Below, one piece after another: positions 1 to 13,005 of a stretch of DNA of 64,000 bases. The notes below the pieces were generated by a model that was not told the DNA's origin, ran no database searches, and saw only the letters and a program-made list of their open reading frames with translations. The stretch covers positions 10,415,958 through 10,479,957 of the forward strand of contig NW_024736071.1 of NCBI RefSeq assembly GCF_018991925.1, read 5' to 3'. Position numbers and translations under genes: made by a program. Position 1 is the stretch's first letter. Each line of letters opens with the position of its first letter. This stretch comes from Homarus americanus. Its lineage: Eukaryota > Arthropoda > Malacostraca > Decapoda > Nephropidae.

Positions 1-198
1 AACTTACCCTCACTTGTTTCTCATATATTTAATGGCTTATTTAATATTTTCTTTTTGTAGATAGTGTGATTATTGTCAGTATATACGTACGATAATTTGT
101 TTACCAGCATACAAGACCTCAATTAAATGATATAGAACACTTGTTGATGTTTGTGAAAGACAATATAGACTAAACTCTTGGTCATGTTAAGTTTAGGT

Positions 199-420
199 GT
201 GTCTATGGTTAGGTTACGTTAGGTTTGGTTAGCTTATGTTTGGTTAGGTTAGGTTAGGTTAGGTTAGGGTAGGTTAGGTTAGGTTAGGTTAGGTTAGGTT
301 AGGTTAGGTTACACTAGGTCGGATTGTATTAGGTTAAGTCATGTTATGTTAGCGTTAGGTTAGGTTAGATTATACTAGGTCGGGTTGTGTTAGGTTAAGT
401 CAGGTTATGTTAGCGTTAGG
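199..420 (+). repeat. TTAGG-like interstitial tract
   Basis: Runs of GGTTA with variants, including an uninterrupted stretch near 240-311 and a duplicated block with TAGGTCGG. TTAGG is the ancestral arthropod telomere unit; the tract here is internal and degenerate. Confidence 0.9.
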
Positions 421-466
421 ATGTGTAATCATTAGGTAAAATAAGCTGGGTGCTTATTCTTCCAAG
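419..466 (-). mobile_element. Half copy of the fold-back element next to a TTAGG-like tract
   Basis: Read on the minus strand the segment gives GGAAGAATAAGCACCCAGCT, then TATTTTACCTAATGATTAC. This matches one arm of the family at 57814-57954. A 220-bp TTAGG-like tract lies directly on its inner side, as in the copy at 40353. Confidence 0.4.
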
Positions 467-685
467 TGGTTCGAATTTAATCTAGTGAGCCCCAGCAGAT
501 GGTAATATTATTATTGTTTCACGTTACCTTGTTCATTATACTATGTGAATGATAATGAAGATATAATAATTGCCTTGGTAATTATGTACAGGCTGGATAA
601 CGTTAGCCTGGTGGTATAATGATAGTCTGGTAGGTGTGAGGTGAGAATGATGATGGCAGAGTGGACGATGTGATTATAAAGGCAG

Positions 686-1379
686 AAAACTGTACCTCTG
701 ACTGTACTATTATCGCTTCTGAATTATATAAACTGTACCTCTGACTGTACTATTATCGCTTTTGAATTAAATAAACTGTACCTCTGACTGTACTATTATC
801 GCTTCTGAATTAAATAAACTGTACCTCTGACTGTACTATTATCGCTTCTGAATTAAATAAACTGTACCTCTGACTGTACTATTATCGCTTCTGAATTAAA
901 TAAACTGTACCTCTGACTGTACTATTATCGCTTTTGAATTATATAAACTGTTCCTCTGACTGTACTATTATCGCTTCTGAATTAAATAAACTGTACCTCT
1001 GACTGTACTATTATCGCTTCTGAATTATATAAACTGTTCCTCTGACTGTACTATTATCGCTTCTGAATTAATAAACTGTTCCTCTGACTGTACTATTATC
1101 GCTTCTGAATTATAAACTGTACCTCTGACTGTACTATTATCGCTTCTGAATTAAATAAACTGTTCCTCTGACTGTACTATTATCGCTTCTGAATTATATA
1201 AACTGTACCTCTGACTGTACTATTATCGCTTCTGAATTATATAAACTGTACCTCTGATTATCGCTTCTGAATTATATAAACTGTACCTCTGACTGTACTA
1301 TTATCGCTTCTGAATTATATAAACTGTACCTCTGACTGTACTATTATCGCTTCTGAATTATATAAACTGTACCTCTGAC
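686..1379 (+). repeat. 43-bp minisatellite, about 16 copies
   Basis: The unit begins AAACTGTACCTCTGACTGTA and continues with CTATTATCGCTTCTGAATTA. Copies differ by a few substitutions (GTACC/GTTCC, CTTCT/CTTTT) and one is truncated near 1250. Confidence 0.95.
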
Positions 1380-1380
1380 A

Positions 1381-3350
1381 TTTTAGACCCAAACGTTTTA
1401 TCGTGTAATATTTTAGTTTTAATGTTTTGTCAATTAATCTTAAGAGCTGTTATTCAGCTTATAATCTGGTGAATTATCATTACTCGTTTTTTATGGATGA
1501 AAATTTATTCTTATACCTAATGAAGATACAGCATTTTTTAATTGTGATTTATGATAGTATTGTAGGAAAGATCCATCATTTTTCAGTAATAAAGTAACCT
1601 AACCTAACCTAACCTAACCTAACATTGTGCTCATCATTTTTGTAGTTTCTAAGTGATCTGCCTATATTGTGGATTCGTTATTATTTAGTTAGTTGCCCCA
1701 ACCCCACATGAAGACCGTAATGGATATATATAACATTTTAACAACTGTTGCTTACCATTGGTTGTATAGCATACCTGCACTATGTATTGAGCCAATGTGA
1801 ACTTATTTGACGAATCTACCTAAACATACCTATCTTACACACACACAGTTTCACAGGTGTCGTGTTGGTGTTCTGTAAATGTCAATATGTTGTCGGCCAA
1901 AGGTTTCATTGCTACAAAATTCGCTGATGGTTGTATTGCGTGCGTAACAATTAGTCTGATCAAGTTCACCCTCACTTTATATCCCAGCCATAACATTTTC
2001 TTTAATAACTGCAGCACAATTTACTCCACAGTTATCCTCGATGTTACCTCTGTATCAGTCTCATCATCAGGGTAATTAGTGGATCGCTTCTGTTATTCTA
2101 TCACTTACAAGTTTTGGGTCAAATTACTGGTGTGACAATAATTCGCCTCCCCCCCATGGCCCGGGACACACTTGAGCCTGACACATCTACCAGACAGACT
2201 TAACGACTCCGTAATATTCTCCTAATAATAGAGTATTGATACAGCATATGGCGTTAAGTTACTGACACAAGTACTGGCCAACTCAGCCATTAACACCACC
2301 TGAAATATGTTGGATAGTTTGCCTGGCTCGTAATCCTCGTTTCACTAATACTTATCTCTTTATTCCTTTCATAACTTCGATGTCCCTATCTTCCTTCTTC
2401 GTTATTGACAAACAACTCTGAGAGGACACGAATAGTCTAATGTTGTTTGTTTACATATATTCAAAAGGTTGGATGTGTGGAGTTACGTGGTAATGTGTAG
2501 GCACTGTACTAAGCTTGTCCAACACCGCCATCTCCATGCTGGTACATCGAGACCTGAATAACTAACTTGTTGACGGTGTGCACAAGTAAATGCATTTCTT
2601 CTCACTACAGTTGCTGCCTGAGTGAGCTCGAGCTGGTGACGTCAGAGTCGAGACTAAATTACATGTCCATATGACAGCTTTTTTTTTCCCCTTTAGCGAC
2701 TAACAACTGTACGAGATGCACTTATCCCCGTTGTTAACTTGTTAAACTTTGGCGCTTTGTTCCACGTGCTTTTGTGTTGCTTAAAGACCAGAGTTGGGTA
2801 ATATCTGTATAGAAGCGCTGTAACTCCATCACCAACGCTTTATATAATAATTGTACGTGAGAACATATGATTATTGATTAAATAAATAGCCAGTAGATGC
2901 GAGCGTGTGCTGAGGTTGCCAGACCCACAGACATGTCTCGCTGAAAATATGGAATGCCCTTGGAGCCCCGACCTGCCAGGCGCACGATGCATTCTCATGT
3001 TGATTAACTATCGCCGTGTGACAACCATTTATATTTTAATAGACAACTTAATTTATTAACAAAACATTGTATTTTAATGTCATAGTACGAAAATATTATC
3101 AAAGAATAATGAGGTTCAGTACGATCAACAAAGAGGCACTTGGCAGCCTCCAGCTCGATCAATGATGTAGGTTTCACTTGAGCTCGAGTTGTGGTGGTGA
3201 GGGTTAGAGTGCACCGCGAGCTTCGGTCAGGCTCTTGTGTTCTAAAGAGTTTAGTGAAGGATGTCAACGGGATCTAAGAGTCTGGGTAGATAATTGAACG
3301 GATCCTCTACGTACATAAGAAATTCCTCTCCATTACCACCTGTTTAGTAA
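1381..3350. other. Mostly unique sequence upstream of the first exon
   Basis: No gene, RNA or mobile element recognised. A short CCTAA tract (1594-1622) is present. Open frames are short and unconvincing. Confidence 0.6.
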
Positions 3351-3361
3351 TATAAATCAGT
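3351..3361 (+). promoter_or_regulatory. Candidate core promoter (TATA box plus initiator-like motif)
   Basis: TATAAA lies at 3351-3356 and runs directly into TCAGT (3357-3361), which resembles the arthropod initiator. The site is about 100 bases upstream of the ATG at 3459, so a start site near 3358-3385 would give a short 5' leader. Both motifs are short and common in AT-rich DNA, and their spacing is too tight for the two to act together in the classical way. The position relative to the first exon is the only real support. Confidence 0.2.
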
Positions 3362-3458
3362 GTGAATCAAAGGCGTGAAGGAGAAATAATTGCAAAAAGG
3401 ACCTGAGGTGGTGGAGAGCGGAGGGTGACACGCGGTGTTGGTGGGTGCCTGTAGCAGG

Positions 3459-3657
3459 ATGATGATCATGTTGCGTGGGTGTGGTATAGTGTTGTTGTGC
3501 CTGGTAGTGGGGGTGTGGCACCGAGCACAAGGGGGTGTGGAAGCGACAGTAACCAGCAACAGTGCCGAGGATCCTATAGGATGTGGACCATCGCTGGAAT
3601 ACCTTGTAAAGCACAACGTGGCGGCCCAGGAGCACCTTGCTCAGCTGCCTAGCGAAG
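3459..3657 (+). CDS. First coding exon of an unrecognised secreted or membrane protein
   Basis: The ATG at 3459 opens 66 codons plus one base and ends at a textbook donor (GAAG|GTGAGTAA, intron from 3658). An in-frame TGA at 3426-3428 bounds the reading frame upstream. ATG codons at 3462 and 3468 are alternative starts in the same frame. The N terminus looks like a signal peptide: Arg6, then the hydrophobic core CGIVLLCLVVGVW (residues 8-20), with probable cleavage after RAQG (residues 22-25). The mature part, with GCGPSLEYLVKHN at residues 41-53, has mixed composition unlike the surrounding repeats. The intron is phase 1, common just after signal peptides. If used, the next exon is the candidate at 19797. 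A tandem array starts about 60 bases into the intron. I do not recognise the family. A chance ORF with a chance donor is the alternative. Confidence 0.5.
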
Positions 3658-3715
3658 GTGAGTAAACCTTGGCAGGGAGGCAGGGCGCGCCCAGTCCCGC
3701 ACCCCTCGCACCACA

Positions 3716-4189
3716 CCTTGACGTCCACGCACTCTCTACATCACACACTGACGTCCACGCACCCTCTACATCACACACTGACGTCCACGCACCCTCCAGT
3801 CCACACACTGACGTCAATACACCCCCCACTTCACACCCTGACGTCCTCACACCTTCTAAACCACACTGACGTCCACACCACACTGACGTCCACACCATCC
3901 ACACCACACTGACGTCCACACACCATCCACACCACACTGACGTTCACACACCATCCACACCACACTGACGTCCACACTCCACACCATACATTGACCTCCA
4001 CACACTGACGTCCACGCATCCTCCACACCAAACACTGACGTCCACATCCTCCACACTGCACTGACCCACGCACTCTTCACACTGACGTCCACACACACAC
4101 ACACACTCCATATTTTACACCTTGACATCCACACACCTTGCCGCACTCCTCACATCACAGCCTGTAGCTCTCCCCACACTACACCCTGA

Positions 4190-4224
<35 letters not shown>

Positions 4225-4330
4225 CAACACACGTCCATACACCGTCCCTCCATACTCTTCACACCGCACCCTGCCGTTCACTCACTCCTAACACTACACC
4301 TCCCACACACCCTTCAACTTGACATATCCA
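3716..4330 (+). repeat. Irregular minisatellite (CACACTGACGTCCAC type)
   Basis: Units of about 20-28 bp around CACACTGACGTCCACGCACC start about 60 bases inside the first intron. They degrade into a (CA)n stretch near 4195-4220. Confidence 0.92.
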
Positions 4331-6640
4331 CACACGCGCACACTCCCCCAACATACCGATTACACCCAGTACTTATCATTCACATATCGATCATGCCCGA
4401 ACATACAGTAAGCTTTGCAACATCCAGTAAGTCTACTTGTTCCCGCACAACACAGTCCCGTACTTTACACACCATATAATTATATCTCGTGGAGATTACA
4501 ATTCCGTTTTGTTTCCAATCTCCTGGTCTCGTGTTTTCACCAGATAAGAAATCAGACATTTGCTGATTTTATTTAAATTTCTGTAATGACAATGACATGA
4601 GTGGATTGCTGATTTTATCTCGATTTAGTTAAGCTGTAAAAGTGTAGAACTGATTTTCCTTTGTGATTTACTCCCAGTTGACCATGTCAATGTTATTTTC
4701 CAATTTGATAACTACTGTACACTAAACATTATTAACTTTATTTATACAGGGTTGATGTATTAAGCTAATATTCCTCTGCGTTTGAATAAGTAGTTTCATC
4801 TTTAACTATGAATTTATAAATCTTTATACATCCATTCTGAAGTATCCCCAGTTCATTTAGTGCTAATAATTATGCTATGGCCTGTGTAGCATAAAAAAGA
4901 GATTAACTGCCGTGAATAAGTTGCGGCAGTGAGAGTGGGGGGGGGGGAGCCAAGTTGGCGGATGGTGGCTGGGTTAACCAAGGTCTGTGAAGGTGGCGGT
5001 GATGGGGAGGTAAGGTGCACATACATACGCACACACACACACACACACACACACACCTTGGCTACAGCCCCAACTCTTCCTGCATCATCTCTCAGTCAAT
5101 AATCTGCCTTTGGGAGCCTAGCTAGCCGCAGGTGAGGGAGGGCAGTGTTGCTGTGTAATATTTATAATTCCACGCTGTTGTTCACGTACCCCTGAGCTGC
5201 ACCACGACCCAGTAGTGCGTTGTTGTCGAACATAGATTGACCTGCTGACCTATTTTAGTAAGCCCGTACTGAATTTGATGTATTTTGGCTTGTTTGTAAT
5301 TCTCTTGGTACATATCACTTACTCTTTGTAATGCTCCTGGTACAGTACATGATGTAAGGCTGTGAACATGCATGTAGGACCAGAGGTAAGCCTAGTGGAC
5401 CATGCGACCTATTTTGTTATGTGAGGGAAATTTACCTTTCCCTATTTACCTAATGTAAAATAACGCGGAGGTGTATTTTAATGCGTTCATCACTGTTACA
5501 GATTTTGCTGGTTTTTTTTTTCGAAGATGTTTCACCCTTCCCGATGGCGAGGAAGCTAGTTTAAGTGACGGTCGGCGGGAAGATCGTAGCCTAAGTTATA
5601 AAAGCCTGACTTTAATCTTGATTTATGTGACGGATGAGATTAGAATTTTTTTATAAGTCCTCGGCGCCACTTTATTAATGGAACTTTCACGTCTAAATGT
5701 CGCACACGAGTTAATAATCATTTTGGAAGCGAAAGTCGTGATGGGGAGACTGATTTCCATTGCAGATTTCCAGTGTAGTCTGTGATGCTGTCACTCCAGG
5801 GAGGTGTGGCAGACCAGCAAGTAGAGCGTTTAAGTTGGGAACTTTCTTACTTCTTATTAACATTTGTTATCATATACGGGCTGGTCCCCTAATTTGTCGT
5901 ATTAGATAAAGAAACAAAGAACAATAATCACGGTCACAACATCCTGTCTTTTTTATTTTAATTTTTTTTTAAGTTTTACAGTCTATATAATTATACAGAA
6001 GCAGTACATCATAATATATTTGTCTCTGATGTAAGTGGATGATTTTTCTTTTAAAATATATTTTATCATTCATTAACTATACTATATCCTATAAAGGCTA
6101 TAGTCTCATCAACAATGTAATTTTCCTTTCTAATAATCCACATACAGTCAATGTAATCTGACATTAGCGTGATAACTGTATTCTTATCCTTATTATTACT
6201 ACAGTTAATATTAGCTTTCTCTAGGAACTAATCGAGTTTAGTGTTGCTGTAAATCTATTCAAGATATCTACATTCCTTGGTAAATGATAAGCAGTATATT
6301 ATGAAACTCTTGTCAAAATATATAAGGGAAAATTCCATCTATAAAGAAGTTTTCATAAATGTAATGGCCTATGAACCCAGCTTATAATGCCTAAGTCTTA
6401 ATTCAGTGATGTGCCATACCCTGTCACCGTGAACAACTTTTTCCATGATCTGAATATTTAAGAAGCTTGGGACAAAGTTGGCTTTCAAGCTGTGCCCTCT
6501 ACACGACTTTCTCATTTCCGTGACTTTTGGAGTTATCTCAGCTAGTCTAGATATTTTCTTGATCCACTCACTCTTGTAATAGCGATAGACGGATCACCCA
6601 AGTTGTTCCCGGCTCTCCCAGGAATGCGGGAAGGGGCATT
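4331..6640. other. Mostly unique sequence
   Basis: Apart from (CA)n at 5031-5056 I see no gene or element. The region is AT-rich with short frames only. Confidence 0.6.
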
Positions 6641-6646
6641 CGGAGT

Positions 6647-7272
6647 GCGTGTTTCCCGTCTATACGTCTGGTAGTTGTGTGCTTCTCGTCTATACGTCTG
6701 GAAGTTGTGTGCTTCCTGTCTATACGTTTGGTAGTTGTATTTCCCGTCTATACGTCTGGTAGTTGTGTGCTTCCTGTCTATACGTCTGGTAGTTGTGTGC
6801 TTCCCGTCTATAGGTCTGGTAGTTGTGTGCTTCCCGTCTATACGTCTGGTAGTTGTGTGCTTCCCGTCTATAGGTCTGGTAGTTGTGTGCTTCCTGTCTA
6901 TACGTTTGGTAGTTGTGTGCTTCCTGTCTATAGGTCTGGTAGTTGTGTGCTTCCTGTCTAGGTCTGGTAGTTGTGTGCTTCCTGTCTATAGGTCTGGTAG
7001 TTGTGTGCTTCCCGTCTATACGTCTGGTAGTTGTGTTCCCGTCTATACGTCTGGAAGTTGTGTGCTTCCTGTCTATAGGTCTGGTAGTTGTGTGCTTCCC
7101 GTCTATACGTCTGGTAGTTGTGTGCTTCCCGTCTATACGTCTGGTAGTTGTGTGCTTCCTGTCTATACGTCTGGTAGTTGTGTGCTTCCCGTCTGTACGT
7201 CTGGTAGTTGTGTGCTTCCCGTCTATACGTCTGGTAGTTGTGTGCTTCCCGTCTGTACGTCTGGTAGTTGTG
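6647..7272 (+). repeat. 30-bp minisatellite, about 21 copies
   Basis: Unit TCTATACGTCTGGTAGTTGT plus GTGCTTCCCG. Because 30 is divisible by three and the unit lacks stops, frames of 116-197 codons stay open on both strands; these are artefacts. Confidence 0.95.
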
Positions 7273-7548
7273 AAGACGATAACTCGGATAAATAAAAATG
7301 GATTTCAACCAAACCTGTTGTGTGGGTATACCTCATTCACGGTCAATAAAAATAATCATCACTTTATTGTATCACTGGCCAGAATTGTCGTATTTTGGGG
7401 ACTTTCTTGCGGCAACAAGAGAGATTTGCCCGTCATCAGCTGCATCGTTTTATTTCCAGGAATCTTGAACCGGGTCCTTGACAGTGCCTTCTCTAATTGG
7501 ACAGATAATTGGCTTCAGTTTGAGCTAATGATGTAATTTTTCTGTGAA

Positions 7549-7625
7549 TATAACCTAACCTAACCCAACCCAACCTAACCTAACCTAACCCAACCCAACC
7601 CGAATATCCTAATAACCTAACCTCA
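7549..7625 (-). repeat. CCTAA-like interstitial tract
   Basis: AACCTAACCTAACCCAACCC-type sequence, i.e. TTAGG variants on the minus strand. It decays into scattered CCTAACC up to about 7760. Confidence 0.85.
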
Positions 7626-8410
7626 CCCTAGTAACATACTAACTCCCCCCCCCCCTCTCAAGTAACGTAACCCCAGCCCAAGTGACTTTACCATACCCAA
7701 GTAACTTGACCTAACCCAAATGTCTTAGTATAACCTCGCTCTAATGACGCGACTAAACCCAGATGGAGTATTACTCTACCTATAGTTATGTCATGCTAAC
7801 AAGAACTCCATGTCCATATGCGCGTGACATGACTTCCCAACCGACTTTATCTTCCCTCTGCTCACCCAGCGCCACCCGCCTCTGCACATCACCTACAGTA
7901 AATGTCACTTCTACTCTTGTGTTCGATCAGCAACCACTGCACGGAAGGGAACACTACGCTGACCTTTCATTTAGTTTCTTGCAAGTGAAACCAGAGAGAC
8001 CTTTAGGTTTTCGGGTGTTCCTCCGTTTATCTGGTCTAAGGACATTCTCACTTTACACCGTAAGATCATCATACTAAATCAGTATTTTTCCTGATATTGT
8101 TATTTTTGAAATGACCAGAAACCTTTCACTTTTTAAAGGCACTTAAGAAAAAAAACTTATATTTTCTCTGTATTCGGTCACGTTTGTTACTCCCAGCTGC
8201 CCGCGTCCGGCTCCACTTGTTAAACTGTTACATTATGGAGGGAGGTGTGGCTGGCCGTAACTCACCTTACACGAGTCTGTCCACATGTTGTGACTGAGCT
8301 GTGTGTTGTCGAGGTAATAAAGAACAAGGCTGTCTTTACTATTCTTATGATTCACCCTCTATCTGTCTGCTCTTAGGTTAGAATTATTGAATTATTATAG
8401 TTATATATAG
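7626..8410. other. Unique sequence
   Basis: No recognised gene. A good acceptor-like site (CAATCCTCCTACAG) lies shortly beyond, at about 8526-8539, but no donor or convincing exon follows. Confidence 0.5.
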
Positions 8411-8470
8411 AAGTTGGAATCGAACACGGCCAACCTGAGTGTGTTGCCGCTGGACCATCCCCGACTACTA
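8411..8470 (-). mobile_element. tRNA-derived SINE head (RNA polymerase III A and B boxes)
   Basis: The minus strand contains TGGTCCAGCGG (8447-8457), which fits the A box consensus. It also has GTTCGATTCC (8416-8425), which fits the B box. Only 21 bases separate them, shorter than in a functional tRNA, so this is not a tRNA gene. A tRNA-derived SINE or decayed tRNA pseudogene is the likely reading. The A/T-rich sequence after the B box could be a tail. Confidence 0.4.
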
Positions 8471-8622
8471 GAAAGAAGTGGTTCAGGTACGGTGGTGAAG
8501 GCAATTGTTAAACACTAACTCTTTTCAATCCTCCTACAGGCCGCTCGATGCTGCCACAAAACTGTTAAAACTGAAATAGTTTTTGGGGAGACATTTTTTG
8601 CAAAACAATGAACACAAACACA

Positions 8623-8625
<3 letters not shown>

Positions 8626-8703
<78 letters not shown>
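8626..8703. repeat. (TA)n microsatellite
   Basis: About 38 uninterrupted TA units. A second tract lies at 8810-8903. Confidence 0.98.
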
Positions 8704-8704
<1 letters not shown>

Positions 8705-8807
8705 CATGTAAATCCACAATGAAAACGTGGATAAGATAAATCTTGATAAAATCACACGGAAATTGGAAACAACGGAGCATCTTAGCTTTCGTCTTTATTC
8801 AAGACAT

Positions 8808-8809
<2 letters not shown>

Positions 8810-8903
<94 letters not shown>
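8810..8903. repeat. (TA)n microsatellite
   Basis: About 47 TA units, 107 bases after the previous tract. Confidence 0.98.
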
Positions 8904-8904
<1 letters not shown>

Positions 8905-9600
8905 CCTTACAGTACTTACCTTTATATTAATGAATAAATAGTATCTTAATTGATCTTGTCGCTGTATTGAATTTCCAGCGTTGCATTTGAAAAGAAATTT
9001 CAAGTAAAACGACTCAGACAATCCTCCTTGTTTATGGAATGGCTCTACATTTCTCACTGTTCTGCTAGAATAAATTGCGAGTTGCACTTGGTCTACGAAC
9101 TTTCTGCAAATGAACACTTGATAGTCTAATGTAACGTAAAGGAACCAAACTGAAGCTGGCCTTGATGTTCATAGTTTCTTTACGAGTTCATAAATACGTT
9201 AGATGTTGAAATATATGTCGTGCCTGTATACAGAACGTCGGAAAAGACGTTGTATACTGTATATGTACTGTGCAACTAACCAAATTACAAATCTTGGGAG
9301 AGCGCTCGGTCTGCGTTACACACACCCGATCGCTTATTTTATCATAAACACCGTTGTTAAATATTAAGTGTAATTATCTTAGCGGTGGGGAATAATTATT
9401 GTAGTGACAGTTATTGCGAAGAGAACGAAAATTTCCCACTGGTAATTTGTGTTAATAGGATGTTATTGTTGTTTACAAGTTGCATTATTGAGGCCGTTAT
9501 TTGAACCGTCATTGGTACGGACGCATTTGTCATTGGGGAACCATGTCGTTTGCTGGCAGTTTTTTAGGGGGTATTGGTTGAACAGCCCCGGTCATACTTC
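8904..9600. other. Unique AT-rich sequence
   Basis: No gene, RNA or element recognised. Confidence 0.6.
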
Positions 9601-9945
9601 ATAACCAAACCCAACCAAACCCAACCAAACCCAACCAAACCCAAATATTGTAGCCTAATCCAACCCAATTTACCTGACCCATATACTACTGTAACCTATC
9701 CTAACCCAATACAAACCTATTCATCTAATCTAACTTAATTTACTTAACCTATCCCAAATAACTAAACTAATATAACCCATCCCTACACAACCCAACCCAT
9801 ATAACTTATTCAAACCTAAATTTCTTAACCTATCCCAACTTAAATGTGATAATGTAAAATATCTAACTTGAATGAGACACTTCTAACCTAACCTAACCTA
9901 ACCTAACCTAACCTAACCTAACCTAACCTAACCTAAGCTTAACCT
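9601..9945 (-). repeat. CCTAA/CCAAA-like tract
   Basis: Starts as AACCAAACCC repeats, degrades, and ends in a clean (CCTAA)n run at 9884-9935. Confidence 0.88.
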
Positions 9946-11639
9946 AATTTACCCCCGTATGGTAGTTTTTAACATAAGCTTATCAGCGTTAAGGTTTCAT
10001 GAATGGTGTTGAAATACTTTGTTAGGTACTGTGTATATCTGTTGTTGGAGGAGGAGGATTAAGATTGGAGGAGTGTGCGTTGGGCCGAGCTTAATCCCTC
10101 ACTTGAGATGTGGAGTGTCCGTGGATTATTACTGCTGCCTGCCTGCGAGGACCTGATTACTATTATGATGAGTTACCAAATCCTCATCCCTTCAGCTCTA
10201 GTGTTGTGTTATGTGATTTTGTTAACATATGTATTAAAGTGATTGGATTTTTTTTGTGATTTATCTTTAGTTTCGTGGGTTGTTATTGTTATTATTGTTC
10301 TGTGGGTTGCTATAGCGAAATTCTATTCAGTGTTTCCTTTGATTAATTACGGGGATGTTCGCTGCCTAGCCTATGTAGTCAGCCATGGTAATTATTTGTT
10401 GGTGTTGTATTACACAGGACATGACGCTGTTGCCGGTACTCATTGTATGTTTGACTATTTGGTTCTTGGGTGTGAATATTAATGGGTAAATATAAAAGTT
10501 AGGAGTAGGTCTCATAATTGCATCGTTAAATGACACATTGCATAATATGTACTTTGATTTAAAGGGGTTTGTTTTAAGGTTTCCTCTGTTTTGCTTTTGT
10601 TCGATTTCCCGACCGACTCAAAACGTCACACCTCAAAACGACATTCAATTATAGGTTCAAAAACACTTGTTTTACCTTGATAAAGTTATCCTTACGGTTA
10701 ACTGTTATAATTATAGTTCCTGCCATATAGCGAGCAACCAGAGTTCACCTCAACCGCAAGTCAGGGAGTCGCACTGTAAATGTAGAACCTACTTTGCGTA
10801 ATCTATGCTCTCATGAATTTTCTCTGGATATCTGCGACTGAAGATAAAGTCAATGTAGTTGAGGTCGATTATCATGGCGATACGCTAACAGATTCTTCAT
10901 TTTGAGTCCAGCAGAGTTGTTACTCCCGTAATATATTGGGACTCTAGCAACCCAATATAGAGTGAGCTGACATTTACAGTCTTAAGTTAGGTCCGCGCGA
11001 ATGGCTAATGTCTAACTTAACATGATCGGGTTGAGTCGACAGGTCTGGCGTAAGTTGAGCCTCTTACTCAACTCCCACATATAGCGGAACAGCTCTTTGG
11101 TTTATCCCGTCGAGTTTTAACTATCCTGGGGTAAAATGTGTTTTCAAAACTTTCTCAAGCTTTTTAGTTATTATATTTCATATGACATTCAAACCGAGAT
11201 GGATTTAATCGTTTCTGTTTTTATAATGTATTACTCCGCGTCAATACCTAAGGTTTTCAAGCACATATTCAATTAAACATTAAGTTAAGATATATTCAAT
11301 GTATAATCTTTTATTCATGGTTCATTTCTAAACTTTATGCTGTAACCCACGACGTTTGACGTTTAGGTGATAACACGTGTATTGGTGAAAATATGTTGGC
11401 AGTATTGTTGGCACACACACAGTAAACGTAACAGGTAGAAGGGGGCTTTACATCACGACACGCTGTAGGCACATCACCTGACAGCGGGTGAGAAGACCAA
11501 CCCTGGCATGAGGTTTCCCCCGGGGCTACTGGGTAATCTCTGTCCCAGACTCTCCCCACGAGGCTAATAGGTTAGTGTCTGCAGTATAGCGGCTAGGGTG
11601 GCGAGGGTGTAATTGTTGAATGTTCACCCAATTGGGTTG
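9946..11639. other. Unique sequence
   Basis: No recognised gene. Several small inverted repeats occur around 10930-11090 (TAAGTTAG...CTAACTTA; GTTGAGT...ACTCAAC), perhaps an old fold-back element. Confidence 0.5.
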
Positions 11640-11790
11640 GGTTGGATCAGAATTACCCGCCATTTGGGTCATGTTAAGTAAGAATCCCTCAACATTTGGA
11701 TTAGGTTAAGTTAGAATCCTCACCATATGGCTTAGGTTATGTCAGGTTAGATTAGGTTTAATTAGGATCCCTCGCCATTTGGCTATGGTT
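11640..11790 (+). repeat. Degenerate repeat of about 45 bp with TTAGG-like parts
   Basis: CCATTTGG and GTTAGAATCCCTC recur three or four times among GGTTA motifs. Confidence 0.7.
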
Positions 11791-12595
11791 AGGTCATGGC
11801 TGCCAGTATGTTGACAGCTCCTTCATAGATTCAGAAGACATTGTAAAATATAAAAGAATACAATTCCTTGATTTTTGCATAAAATTTTATATATCACATT
11901 AGCACGAAAGACTGTGCAAGACACTGTTTAATATTATGACATTAGGTGCAAGTAATATTTTATTTGGCTTGTGTTGGCTCTTGTTCATATGAATATCATT
12001 AAAGAATTGTGGAGGTAAGTTTTTATGCACAGTATTTTGTAAGAGAAAGAAGTACATTTTCCACTGAAGAGTACAGCTGAAGTTATTTTTATACATATTA
12101 TTTTTCCTCCACGAAGTACAAAAGGTTTTACTGAAGTGTGGGGGAGGGGGGTGAGGCTGGAAGAGGTACAGAGTATTGAACAAAAGAAAGTTAAATGAAT
12201 CGTCCCTCTGTCCTTACCCTCTACGGAATAAGCTACTAGTAACGTCTAGTACTTCGTGTGTGGGCAGCTGTGTTGTGATGTGGTGTGGGTGTCTGTTTTG
12301 GGTGGATTAGTTGTTGATGGTCTTCGTCGGATGTTGGTGGTGGAAATGCGGATTATGGGTGGTATTGTGGTATGGTTGTTCCTGGTGGTGATTAGTATGG
12401 TTATGGACGAGTTCATGTGGTAGTGTGTGGTGATGGTAGTGGTAGCCTGAGGTGTTGACTGTGTGGTTTTTGTTGTGAAATGTGTAGTTAAAGTAGATGA
12501 TGGTGATGGTAGGGTCCGGTGTTTGTAAGTGTAAGCGAGGTAATGACAAGTGGTGGATAACAGGTGATTAATACAGACATGTTCATTGATGTTGA
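11791..12595. other. Unique sequence, then GT/GGT-rich DNA
   Basis: No gene recognised. 12245-12560 is rich in GGTGGT-type trinucleotides. Confidence 0.5.
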
Positions 12596-12603
12596 GGGAT
12601 ATT

Positions 12604-12808
12604 AGAGAGAGAGAGAGAAGATAGAGAAAGGGAGAATGAAGAGGAGAGAGTTTGGTAGGGAGTTAGAAAGAGTTAGAGATAAAAGAAAACGGAATTAGAG
12701 AAAGAGAATGATTTAAAGAGAGAAAAAGACTGGTAGAGAGATAGAAAGAGCTAGGGAGAAAAAGAAATGGAATGAGAGAAAGAATGATTTTTAAAGAGAA
12801 AGGGAGGC

Positions 12809-12856
<48 letters not shown>

Positions 12857-13005
12857 AAGAGTTAGAAAGAGCTAGAGAGAGAGAGAGAATGGTAAAGAGT
12901 TAGAAAGAGCTAGAGAGAGAGAGAATGGTAAAGAGTTAGAAAGAGCTAGAGAGAGAGAGAGAATGGTAAAGAGTTAGAAAGAGCTAGAGAGAGAGAAAAA
13001 AAAGA
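12604..13005 (+). repeat. Purine-rich (GA)n with a nested unit
   Basis: Contains AGAGAG tracts and a repeat built on GGTAAAGAGTTAGAAAGAGC (12853-12990, four copies). Confidence 0.9.

Noticed and set aside
3641..4146. Cys/Val/Trp-rich frames antisense to the first intron
   Set aside because: They come from the CACACTGACGTCCAC minisatellite and overlap each other in different frames.
5330..5400. Segment between CTGGTACAG and CAGAG|GTAAGC resembling a small exon
   Set aside because: All three frames contain a stop inside it.
6677..7536. Frames of 94-197 codons with a ten-residue repeat on both strands
   Set aside because: They follow from a stop-free 30-bp minisatellite, with no start context, splice sites or independent sequence.
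8520..8620. Acceptor-like CAATCCTCCTACAG followed by short open frames
   Set aside because: No donor follows, and the frame compatible with the first exon ends in a stop within about 30 bases.
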